DNA of 64,000 nt from Edaphochlamys debaryana (taxonomy: Eukaryota; Chlorophyta; Chlorophyceae; Chlamydomonadales), in contig JAEHOE010000103.1 of assembly GCA_016858145.1 (NCBI GenBank), positions 409,406 to 473,405 on the forward strand, in the 5' to 3' direction. The translations under genes were made by a program, and so were the position numbers. Of the stretch, positions 43,579 to 53,233 are shown piece after piece (the first letter of the stretch is position 1; each line of letters starts with the position of its first letter). Below the pieces are notes generated by a model, which worked only from the letters and a program-made list of their open reading frames with translations, was not told the origin of the DNA and searched no databases.

Positions 43579-43875
43579 GGCGTGGGGCGGGTGGCTGCGG
43601 CGGGCCATCCGGATTGGGTGCGTCTGAAAGGCAGGAGAGCGCTAGCAAGCAGGACTTGAGGCAGGCTTACTAAGCCTCCAGGTAGTACAGGAGTGCAGGG
43701 TTTGCTGTCGGCTAGTCAGGCACGGAGGCAGGGACAGGAGGGTGCTCGCAGGGAAGGCAGGCGCAGGAATGGAGGTTGCAGGATTAGGCGGAACGAAGCG
43801 CGCAGGGCGTGCATCGCAGCAAAGGGTACAACTGCTGCCGATGGGCTGCATACACATGCACCGCCAAGTATCGTA

Positions 43876-43880
43876 TGTAA
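43876..43880 (+). promoter_or_regulatory. Candidate TGTAA polyadenylation signal, FAH
   Basis: TGTAA occurs 298 bases after the FAH stop codon and is the first such word noticed on the sense strand there, consistent with a Chlamydomonas-type polyadenylation signal. Confidence 0.45.
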
Positions 43881-44263
43881 GACAAGATGTCCGTCTCCCA
43901 CTAGTAGTACTACTCAGCACCCCCGCCGGCTTGGCAAGAGGTTAAAGTAGACAAGGTGCGTGGCGAAGTGCCGCGGTGACAAGTGGCAAGAGGGCGGGCA
44001 AACGGTGGCCTAGATAGCTGCAGGCGGGGTGGTCCTCGGCAGGCCTGCGAGCGGTAGGTGCGGCTTGATTCGTGAGCGGGCGGTTGGGATTTGGCAGGCC
44101 TGGTACACGAGCGTTTGTGCAAGAGTCCACCTGCTGAGCCGTTCTCCCACTGGAGTGCTGCTGCGGTTGCATGCACACACAGTTATCGCTCAGGATCGGG
44201 AGGGCGGGCGGGGCGGCCCGGGGCCTCCCGGGGCTTGACACGCGGCGAGGGGCAACGCGGCGG

Positions 44264-44271
44264 CTGGCCCC
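44264..44271. repeat. Target-site duplication, left copy
   Basis: The 8-bp word CTGGCCCC immediately left of the hAT-like element; identical to 44844-44851. Confidence 0.8.
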
Positions 44272-44843
44272 CAGCGTTGCTATCTTCCCTGGGCCGAAGT
44301 GCGGGAGGTCCCGCACTCGGACCTCGGGTCCAAGCCCAAGAGTGCGAAAGCGGGCCGCACTTCGTGGCCCTTGGCGGCCCAAAACGTGCGACCGCACTTG
44401 GCAAGCGCTTGCCGCCCAGAAGTGCGGGAGAGTGCGGTGGAGTGTAGCGGAGGGCGCGGCGTTCTGGAGGCCTGTTTCAAGCGGATGAGTCTGCCTGGCT
44501 CTCGCCCTAGTGCATGAGCTGATGTAGGCGGGCAACTGGGGGTCTTGAATTCCAGCAGCAACCCCGTAGTGTATGCTGCAAGTGCATGTGATGCGGGCTG
44601 GACGGTGGGGGTGGGAAGGGGACTGCCTGCCCGGCTGGCCGCGCCCGTTCGGTGGGCCCCCCAGGGGTTGAGGGGCCCCCGCACCTGAGCCGCCAGAAGG
44701 CTCAAAAATGCCGGCGCGGGCCGCACTCGCAACCAAACTTTGCTACAAAAGTGCGGGAGCTTCCGCACATGAGGCTCTTTCCGTCACCGAAAGTGCGGGA
44801 TGGCCTCACTCCCCCGCACTTCCGCACTAAGATAGCAACACTG
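44272..44843. mobile_element. Non-autonomous hAT-like element (MITE)
   Basis: A 572-bp element. The left end CAGCGTTGCTATCTT (44272-44286) and the reverse complement of the right end, CAGTGTTGCTATCTT (44829-44843), match at 14 of 15 positions. Both ends are flanked by the same 8-bp word CTGGCCCC (44264-44271 and 44844-44851), a target-site duplication. An 8-bp duplication and inverted repeats starting CAG are hallmarks of hAT transposons. Inside, many copies of AGTGCGG in both orientations cluster near each end, as expected for subterminal transposase-binding motifs. No transposase reading frame is present, so it would need an enzyme from elsewhere. Confidence 0.85.
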
Positions 44844-44851
44844 CTGGCCCC
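44844..44851. repeat. Target-site duplication, right copy
   Basis: The 8-bp word CTGGCCCC immediately right of the hAT-like element; identical to 44264-44271. Confidence 0.8.
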
Positions 44852-46052
44852 CGACACTTCGCCCCTGGGGCTCACCCCCTTTCGCCGGCTTGCATTCACC
44901 GGTGTGCGGCACATACACGCCGTGAGGGATCGCGTTCAGGAGCATTTCTGCGCGGCCGGTCACATCGTGCGGTTAGGAGCTGAAGTGTTACACGTGCAAC
45001 TGCGGTGCAGGCAGCGCAGAAGGACATGCGCACGGCACCCTGACCCTGCCCCAGCCTAGGCAGGGCCCCAACGGCGCAGACCCTCTGCACATGCGGCACT
45101 ACGCCCCGTTGTCTATAATAAACCTCTGCACAGGTGCGGTTAGTCGGGCTTCGAGTCGCTCGAGGAGGGCAAAGACCCACGCACGGCAACATGAGTCCAG
45201 GCCCAAGCCGCTGACAAGTGGCATCTATGGCGTAGAGCGAGGACTTGCCGTGAGTGAGGACTTGAGCGCACGCCCAGGCACGCCCATACCATTGCAACCT
45301 CAATGCCCGATACTGAAATAACAATGAATGGTAAGCACAGGACGTGCGTAGCACCCACTGTACCGCCCTGTCTGCACACCCCATGACATGATGTGGGCTC
45401 AACCCACACAACTTGTGCATCCCTCGGCTGAGCCGAGAAACCCTCTGGGGTGCTCCCCCATTCGTTTGTTCTCCCCGCCTGACAAGTGCAGGAGCGCTGG
45501 GGGCGTACGACTGGGTTGACAAAGATAGCACACTGCTGTCTACAGACAGCCTCTGTGTTCACGTAGTTCATTCATCACATAGTTCACGGATAAATGGTAC
45601 AACAAGACTTCCTTGCGCAGGGGCTTGTGATACTCATGACATTATGACAGCTATCGAGCAGACCTGTGCGCATCCCAACACGATATAACAAGCTGCTCCT
45701 CATCACGCACTTTCCCTCGAAGTGTCGGCTGATGGCGCACAGCATAGTCAGCATGTGTTTCTCTCCAACGCCGGCATACTACGGCATATTTAGATGGCGT
45801 TGATGAACGAAGCCCACATAGCCCCACGCAGAGAGCAGCAGGCCTACCAGAAGCAGCATAGCACGCCACACCCGTGACACATGTGAAGGAGGGTTCATCC
45901 ACCTCTTGCGCCGAACTAAGCAAGAACTACCCCGATGAAGAAGGGGGCAAAAAGCCTATAACCCATGCGAGCATGAAGTGAGCCTGAGCCACCGCAGCTA
46001 TGTATCGGAATCGGAATCGTTATAAGCTATCGGAAAAGCGTGAGGTACGAAG

Positions 46053-49000
46053 CTACGCAGCGGGAATGAACCCAGGTAGGCTGAATGCCTGGCTGGCTGC
46101 GCTGCTGGCAGTGAAGAGGTTCGCCCACACGCCGCTTCCACCAAGGCCCCACATGATGTCGAGCGCCAGGTCCCGCCTCTGACGCGGCAGGATGTCGAAC
46201 CTGAGGACAGGCGTGGAGAGAAACCGCTCATCATCAAGACGTAGTTGCGAACGCATCTATGGAGCTATACATATCCGGGCAACCTTGCCTGCGACCCGGC
46301 TTTAGCTAGAGCCCGGGTAGCCCAGGCACGCACGGGCCAGGATGCATGCCCCACCCCCCACCGTCTGCATGCATGCCGAGCCCTGGCACTCACGTTCCCG
46401 AGGGTGACACGCGAGGGAGGATAAGGAACTGCTGGCTTTGATCGGCTTCCAAACAAGCGGTTGGGCGGAGGGGGTAGATGCTTGTGGCTGACAGTGCCCC
46501 CGGGAAGCTGGCGGTGGAGACCGGGGAGAGGTCGAAGACGGCGGCTAGGCACAAGCTGGGGTCCGAGAGAAGCGCCAGCCTGTGGTAGACGGGACCTGCG
46601 GCGTGGATCGAATCAGCAGGCGAGTTGGGGCTTAAACATATATAGGGTATTTCAGTCAGTTGTAGGCTGGATGCCAAAAGTGGGAATTACGGCAGGGCAG
46701 GAGTACATTGCTGCCACGGGAGGCCAGCGTCTCTGAGAGTCCTCACCGGCGTCGTTCAGCCGAATGCACACGGTGGGGTTGCGCTCTGGTTCTGCGCCCG
46801 TCTGGCCTCCACCGCCAAGGAACATGTTGTTCTTCGTGTAGCATTCCTGCGGCCCCGGCACATACACAAAGAACCTGCGGCGGCGGAGGCAGGTGCGTGG
46901 ATGGAATGAAGCCGCTGTGTTTGTGCCACTGAAGCCTTGCTTCGTTAATAAGGTCCACGCTTCCTGCCCCTATCTACTCACTCGCAGCCCGCCGTAGCCA
47001 GGCACTTGTCCCGGCAAGCATCCTGACTGTCTTCGAGGGATCCGGGCGCCACGTCACCCCCGGCTATGCCCCAGCCAGCGATGCAATGGAAAGACCCTGG
47101 GGCGCGAGAGGGTTGGTTTGAGGGGCGGGTGAGGCGAGGGCATATCAGGAAGCAAGTAGTCCAATAGACTGGAGAGTAATCGTGCGGCGCGCAGTGCTCT
47201 GGCTGCTGGCCCTTACCATAGTTGGCCGACATCAGACATGTGCTTGTGACCGTGCTATCCACTTGGGTGACGCCGCTTGCTCCCGAGCAAGCAAGTGCCT
47301 GGAGCCAGCACCTGATTCAAATAACCCCCACGACACCCGTGCCACTGGCGCAGGCATGGCGGTGACCTGCTTACCGTACGGCATCTTGGTGTAAAGGCAG
47401 CGTTCCGCAGACACCAGCGGGTTGCTTGCAGCAGACGCTGGTAGCAGGAAACCCTGGTCCGTGAACCCCTGGCAGTCGTCCTGCAGCATGCACTGCGACC
47501 ACGCGGCACCCAGCGGAAGGCTCTCACCCGAGGTATCTGTGGGGAGGGAGGGATCAGCCACACGGCAGAGGAGAGAGATATGTCAAGCAGTGTGCTGCGA
47601 ATCAAGACAGACGACAGGCCAAAATCAGCTAGAACGAAGAGCCTTGAGGCGTGAGACGTGGGTAGGTTAAAGCAGCAGGATGGAGGCTTGTGTGAGGGCC
47701 AGCGCCCATGCATGTTTTACATATCCTCACCGGCGTCGTTCAGCCGAATGCACACGGTGGGGTTGCGCGTTGGGTCGGCGCCCGTCTGGCCTCCACCGCC
47801 AAGGAACATGTTGTTCTTCGCGTAGCATTCCTGCGGCCCCGGCACATACACAAAGAACCTGCAGCAGCGGAGGCAGGTGCGTGGATGGAATGAAGCCGCT
47901 GTGTTTGTGCCAATGACGCCTTGAGGGCAAGTTTGTTTATCCAGCTCGATCCTCCTTCCCTCATTAAGGTTGACGCTTCGTGCCCCTATCTACTCACTCG
48001 CAGCCCGCCGTAGCCAGGCACTTGTCCCGGCAAGCATCCTGACTATCGGCGAGGGATCCGGGCGCCACGTCACCCCCGGCTATGCCCCAGCCAGGGATGC
48101 AGTGGAAAGACCCTGGGGCGCGATAGGGTTTGAGGGGTGACTCAGGAAGTCTTGATTGCGGCGCGCAATGCTCTGGCTGCTGGCCCTTACCATAGTTGGC
48201 CGACATCAGACATGTGCTCGTGACCGTGCTGTCCTCTTGGGTGACGCCACTTGCTCCCGTGAGGTAATCGGACTTGAGCCAGCAGTCCCCTGAGAGCAAA
48301 TAAACAGGGAAGAAGCAGGATGGACCCTGTCACTTCAAGCGCTTCATAGCCAACAAAGCCAAAGTGCGCGCACCGGCAATCGGCCATCTCCCCACGGATG
48401 GCTGGGCCCAGTACCCACCGTTGGTGAGGAAGACTGAGTACTCGCAGCGTTCGTCTTCGGTGCACAGGCTCACACAATCCGATGTACTGGCAACGCCGGA
48501 GTACAACTGCAGGTCCGTACCCGCAACACTGAAGCCAGACATACACTTGCGGCTCCAGCCTGTTGGCAACCAGTAATAGCGGGTGAGGATTAGCTAGAAT
48601 GCCGCAGCACAGCAAGCAAAAGCCGTAATGCCAGCGGGCCATGACCGTCCTACGCTAAGCCTTGACATACGTACCGACGAGCGAGACCCACACGCAACCT
48701 TTCCCATTGTACACCGACCTCCGTCCACAGCTTGGTCCGCCACGGCGTTGAACCCAACGTATTGAGGGCATTCTGGTTGTATGAAAGGGCGGACGCATGT
48801 ATAAAAAAAAGCACACACGCGCACGCGGTGGGCGGTGGGCGCGCGGTGGGCTTTTCATATGTGCCGTGGAGCTAGCTAAATTTGCGCCCAAGTGACATTC
48901 CAAGCAAAACCCTGCTGCTGTACCGTGCCCTGCTGCCCCGCCAGCGTATGTCCCTCGACATGACAGCAAGCCACACCGAACCCACGCACCGGTTGGAGTC

Positions 49001-51398
49001 CAGGCCCAAACAAACTGCACTGCCTCCAAATAGTCGTCGCTCAAGCCCGCAATGGCAATAAGCTGCTTGGTACCGGACCCACAGCCAGACGGCCGGGCAG
49101 GGACGTGCTCAGCCTTTGTGTAATCGGAGGGAACCGACAGCGGCCGGTCAGATCCGATTGCAACCGTGCGGCTTGTCGTTGTCAGCTCAAGCCTGGCAAC
49201 GGGGCCGGTGCTGTGCGTGTAGACGACGACCCCGGTGATGCGCTCCTTCGCTCCCAGGTCCAAGCTCGAGCCAGTGCTGCCGCTCCCTCCAGCCCCGCCG
49301 CGCATGGGCCCGAGGGCCCCGCCATAGCTGAGTTGCAGGTTGTCCAACCAAAACCCAGAGCTGCAGGATACACGTGTGACTGTCGGCGCATGGGCAAACC
49401 GGAAGGGCACGGTTAACCACAAGTTCGGTTTTAAATGCGGCCAGCAGGAGGGAGCGAGGAATGAAACGGAAGGGATGTGGTGTCCAAACTCCCTCAGATT
49501 AAGTTAGCAACTAGCGCCCGATACGACAAACACCCTACTTGGCTTGCTGCCTCCGACAGCAAGGTCCGTGTCGTCAAACGTCTGCCCCGCGTATACGTTT
49601 CCGTACACGCCCGATCTCAGGAAACAAGCATCTGTATGCGGGACATCGGGCGAGAGATCCAGCAGTCAGGGAGGTACGGGCGCTTTGTGGTGCGGAGGCA
49701 GGCAGACAGCATAGTCAGGACTCGCACCTACCCCCACTACCCCCGCGGCGGCTCACCAGTGGGCACCTTTTGGTACAGGCACTGGCCTGGCGACATCCGT
49801 TTAGCCGTCACGTTGCTCTTGTAGCTGCCGTCTGTGTTAAACCCTTGGCAGTCTTGCCGGCTGGCGCATTGGCTCCATGCCAGCCTGTCCGAGGCCTCAC
49901 TCCCAAGGGTGTCTGCACATACATGTAGCATGCCACATTTGATCATGACATCTGGCTAGATTTCCGATTGGCTAGATAGATTTCAATTTGTATCATGTAT
50001 GGCATGTACGCAGCCAAATGTTTTCCTAGGAATACTGGGATGCTCGCCGACGGGTTCTTACCTCCGTCATGGTCCGTATCTGCTGTAGCCGTGAGACCGG
50101 GCCACGAAGTGCAAGCTGCAGACCGAGCAACAGGATGCATCGAGGGTTTGAGCGCGCATGAGGAGCCAAGACTGAATGACATGATGGACTTCTGAACCTT
50201 CTGCTGTTGCTTTCTAAAGCTTACTTGTGGTCGAGCGTGTATAAAGACAGGAGTACGGTGTGCTCACGGCGCCTCGGATGGCAGACTTGAGTGTCCCGTC
50301 GCTGCCAAACCCCAGGCAGTTTCCAGTACTGGTGCACTGGGTTGCGGCTGCCAGGATGGTTGACGCCGATGCTATGGTGTCACCTAGAAGAAAGGCAAAG
50401 CGTGGTACTTGGGTTATTGCGGTAGCTTGCGCTTGTTTGTGCGCCCATGTCATCAACACGCACAGCGCAGGCTAAGCGAGCACGAGAGAGGCCAGAGGAC
50501 AGGCCGGGAATCTTAGACGTGCAGCACACGTAGCTTCCAGCCAACAACACGAGGTCAGCGTAGCTAGATAGCTGTGCTTCATAGCGACACTCGAAGGCAC
50601 TCACCGACGTGATTGAAGTCCGGCCACGCAGTGTATGACGCCACGGCGGGACACGCTGGGGAGAACACCACACAAGCACAAGACGTGTTAGGTTCGTTGA
50701 AGGACGCGTGAGACCAATGGAGACAGAAGAGCGCCCCGAACCATCCAAGCCCGTACGCACCGGTGGGAATCCAGGCCCAAAACAAACTGCACGGCCTGCA
50801 AGTAGCCGTCGCTCAAGCCCGCAATGGCAATAAGCTGCTTGTTACCGGACCCACAGCCAGACGGCCGGGCAGGGTCGTGCTCTACCCTTGTGTAATCGGA
50901 GGGAACCGACAGCGGCCGGGCAGATCCAACGGCTACTGTCCGGCTCGAGGTTGTCAGCTCAAGCCTTGCGACGGCACCCGCGTTTTTTATGTAGACAATG
51001 ACCTTTGTAATGCGCTCCAGAGCTCCCAGGTCCAAGCTTGAGCTGGCGCTGCCGCTACCTCCAGCCCCGCCGTGCATGGGCCCGAGGGCTCCGCCGTAGC
51101 TGAGTTGGGCGTTATCCAACCAAAAACCAGAGCTGCAGGATACACGTGTGACTGTCGGCACGTGGGCAAACCGAAAGGGCGCGGTAGTTAATGCGGCCTC
51201 GAGAGTTGATAGTTACTGAGGTCAGGGTTTCCAGCAATGGAAGGCACATGACCAGCCTCCCCTCGCTCGGCAGCATACGTACAACAAGCACAGCAGGCGC
51301 CCTACTTGGGTTGCTGCCTCCGGCAGCCAGGGCTGTGTCGTCAAACGGCTGCCCCGAAGGTATGGACCCATACACGATCGATCTCAGGAAGCAAGCAT
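46053..51398 (-). CDS. Modular lectin-like protein: jacalin-like, PAN/apple-like, ricin-B-like units
   Basis: Minus-strand exons descending: 51398-51306 and 51151-50761 (jacalin-like unit 1), 50655-50605, 50383-50225, 50115-50062, 49912-49757 (short Cys modules with C...DC.GF..DG...CLY), 49631-49539 and 49379-48990 (jacalin-like unit 2, FDDT...GG, SSGFWLDNLQLSYGG, GLSDDYLEAVQFVW), 48772-48692, 48559-48419 and 48289-48191 (PAN/apple-like, CMSGFSVAG...CVSLC...CEYSVF...DCWLK), 48112-47998, 47858-47731, 47536-47375, 47311-47217, 47096-46982, 46874-46747, then 46595-46394 and 46256-46053 (ricin-B-like, LALDIMWG...QAFSLPG). Most introns are phase 1. I infer an extracellular carbohydrate-binding or matrix protein. 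The 5' end is missing: exon 51398 starts at an acceptor, and a retrotransposon lies just upstream. Exons 50761-51151 (391) and 47217-47311 (95) break the phase by one base, and the last junction is uncertain. Confidence 0.7.
46741..48289 (-). repeat. Tandem duplication of PAN-like exon block
   Basis: 46747-46874 matches 47731-47858, 46982-47096 matches 47998-48112, and 47217-47311 matches 48191-48289. The exons differ at a few positions; the introns keep blocks of identity (e.g. GCCCCTATCTACTCACTCGCAGCCCG-type flanks), so the duplication is recent and about 1 kb long. Confidence 0.85.
48990..51398 (-). repeat. Duplicated jacalin-like units
   Basis: Unit 1 (51398-51306 plus 51151-50761) and unit 2 (49631-49539 plus 49379-48990) have equal exon lengths except for one base, share the GTAGGG donor between their two exons, and are nearly identical over long stretches such as GCCCGCAATGGCAATAAGCTG. 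About 1.77 kb separates them. Confidence 0.85.
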
Positions 51399-51489
51399 CT
51401 GCATGCGGGGGTGGCGGGCGGCAGGAGCTCATGTTGGGAAGATCCCGGGTATAATTGGCAGCGCTTGGTTGCGTTGAGGCTGGCAGCAT

Positions 51490-51853
51490 GAAATGATGAG
51501 TTGTTCAACCTTTGCGTTGGACAGGTGACGGGTTTCGGTCGGTGGGTCAGGTTCTGTCTCTCGACGGGGCTTGCCCTCTGGCGGCGGGGCGCTTGGCTGG
51601 CTGGGGTCGGGCGTTATGTTACAGGCTGGCGCGGCTGCGCCAAGTGTTTGCTTTCGCCTTCAGGGGCCTTCCAGCCTGTAACCTAACGCCGGAGCAGGCC
51701 GGAGCCCAGCCCGAGCCCAGCCACGCGCCCCGCCGCCAGCGTGCGAGTCGCCCGGGCCCCGAGTCGTCGGCGTTTAGCGTCAGTGCTCGGCTGTTACCTG
51801 CTGTGGGTTTGGGGGAGGTCCCCCCAGTCCAGTTCGAGGTGGCCGCGCGAGGC
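51490..51853. other. Gap between lectin-like gene and LTR element
   Basis: No host gene is recognised. An ATG at 51489 (minus) is in frame with jacalin-like exon 1 but reads across its splice acceptor. The span is dominated by the foldback palindrome at 51578-51739. Confidence 0.5.
51578..51739. repeat. Foldback inverted repeat
   Basis: Left arm 51578-51629 and right arm 51671-51739 are inverted copies. The outer 15 bases (CTGGCGGCGGGGCGC) and the inner 12 (GTTACAGGCTGG) pair perfectly. The middle is imperfect, with about 17 extra bases on the right. The loop is about 41 bases. Weaker similarity extends a little beyond both arms. Confidence 0.8.
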
Positions 51854-52714
51854 TGTTGCACGAGGGTGGTTGAACATGAGGATTGGGTGTCCACGCGACA
51901 CGCTCCTGCGTGTGCCGCGCACTTTGCGGCTGTACCATAGCACTTGCATGCCCACGAGCGATTGGCATGCGCTCATGGCAGGGCACGCACATTGACAAGT
52001 CGGGGGTGCACTTCTAAGTTTCTACGGCATGCGGCGTGGTGTGTGTGGCGTGTGGCCTGGAGCAATGGCACGTGTACCACTGAGTAAGCAAGGGTCCCCT
52101 GGACCACTAGTTGTCTTTGTGGCGAGCGAGGCGCCCTGGATACCCTGGGACGAGTGGAAGGGCACCGTATGTGGGATAAGGGTGTGTGGTCGTGAGGGCT
52201 GAGCGGTCGGGAGCACATCTGCGGCCTGTGTACAATATTGCAAGTGGATCTGGACCATGCAAGATGGGTGGCGAGGGCCAAGGGGGAAGAGGGTGTGTGG
52301 TTGTTGACGCTCGGAGGTGTTTGGTGGTCACGGCAATTGTGGTTTGGGTTGATTGATGTGGTTGTGCGGTAGTGCGTGAAGCTTTCAAAGGGGCCTTATG
52401 CGATTGCCCGGGAGTACATAAGGAGTGGCCGGTGACGGATGGGGTAAGCCCCGGATCCAAAATCGTGATCGTCTGGAGCGTAAACCTGCCCTGACTCGCT
52501 ATTCTGCGGCTTTATTGCCAAGTGCTATCCTGCCGAGCCCTCTGTAATCTGAGAGCTCACTTGTGTCTCCGACCTGGAGCCCCGCGCCCTGTTCCCAGAG
52601 GCGTCAGGCACGGACCCCTGGTCCCTGCCCCCACTCAGCCTGCCTGCCCCGCAGCCGGCTGTGTTTGTCTCGTGTCCCCTTCAGCGCTCGCACTAGCGCC
52701 ACAGGACACGCTCC
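51854..52714 (+). repeat. 5' LTR (at least the first 861 bases)
   Basis: Aligned directly with 63140-64000. The LTR begins TGTTGCACG. Its true end lies between 52714 and about 53230 and cannot be fixed without the right copy. A TGTAA polyadenylation word is at 52543-52547. A possible primer-binding site (TGGTAGCGGGACCTGG) is near 53135, but it is not preceded by CA. Confidence 0.85.
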
Positions 52715-53233
52715 CCGCTCCTCGCCTGCATCAGTGCGCGAGCGGAGGCGAGCGCATTGGCTTCCTACCCGATCACACGCTAAACCCTGCGGGCCCTCAG
52801 CCCAGCCGGGTCTTCACCGCAGCAGCCCCGCGCCGCTGCTCCATCCCCCCCCCCTTCCGTCAGCTCACACCCCTTTGACCCCGTCACGCTATACGCTTCC
52901 GCTGCATCACTTCCCAAACCTAAGTCCCACTTCGACGTGCGCAATACCCCTGCGTCACGAGACCCGCGCTTGAGACATCCCGAGCCCGCTCCCTGAGGCG
53001 AGACCAGAGTCAGCGTCTTCACACGCTAGATCCTGGGCACCACCGGGCGTGCAGAACGATCCTAGGGCAGCAATCCACACGACTGGGCCACAAAAAAAAA
53101 TTGTGGGTACTCATTAAGTGTGGCCCTGCTTTCCTGGTAGCGGGACCTGGTTATGCAAGTCGGTGGCTGCACCTCGCTCTCATAGCCGGTCAGACGTACA
53201 GTAACACCCAACACAAGAAGAAAAGGGGCCAAT

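Larger units (their letters stand above)
43579..46052. other. FAH 3' UTR and intergenic region containing an hAT-like element
   Basis: From the FAH stop to the 3' end of the minus-strand lectin-like gene. Apart from the hAT-like element at 44272-44843, no domain or structured RNA is recognised. The 200-260-codon minus-strand open frames have no recognisable motifs and one crosses the element boundary. Confidence 0.5.

Noticed and set aside
43942..44736. A 264-codon minus-strand ORF
   Set aside because: It crosses the left end of the hAT-like element and lacks domains.
45998..46237. Alternative frame for the last lectin exon
   Set aside because: It fits the splice phase from 46394 but has no domain character. 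The other frame ending at 46053 (LALDIMWG...QAFSLPG) looks ricin-B-like and was preferred; the junction stays uncertain.
53135..53150. Primer-binding site TGGTAGCGGGACCTGG
   Set aside because: It starts like a tRNA 3'-end complement, but the LTR end just before it cannot be shown and lacks a terminal CA, so it is not listed as a feature.
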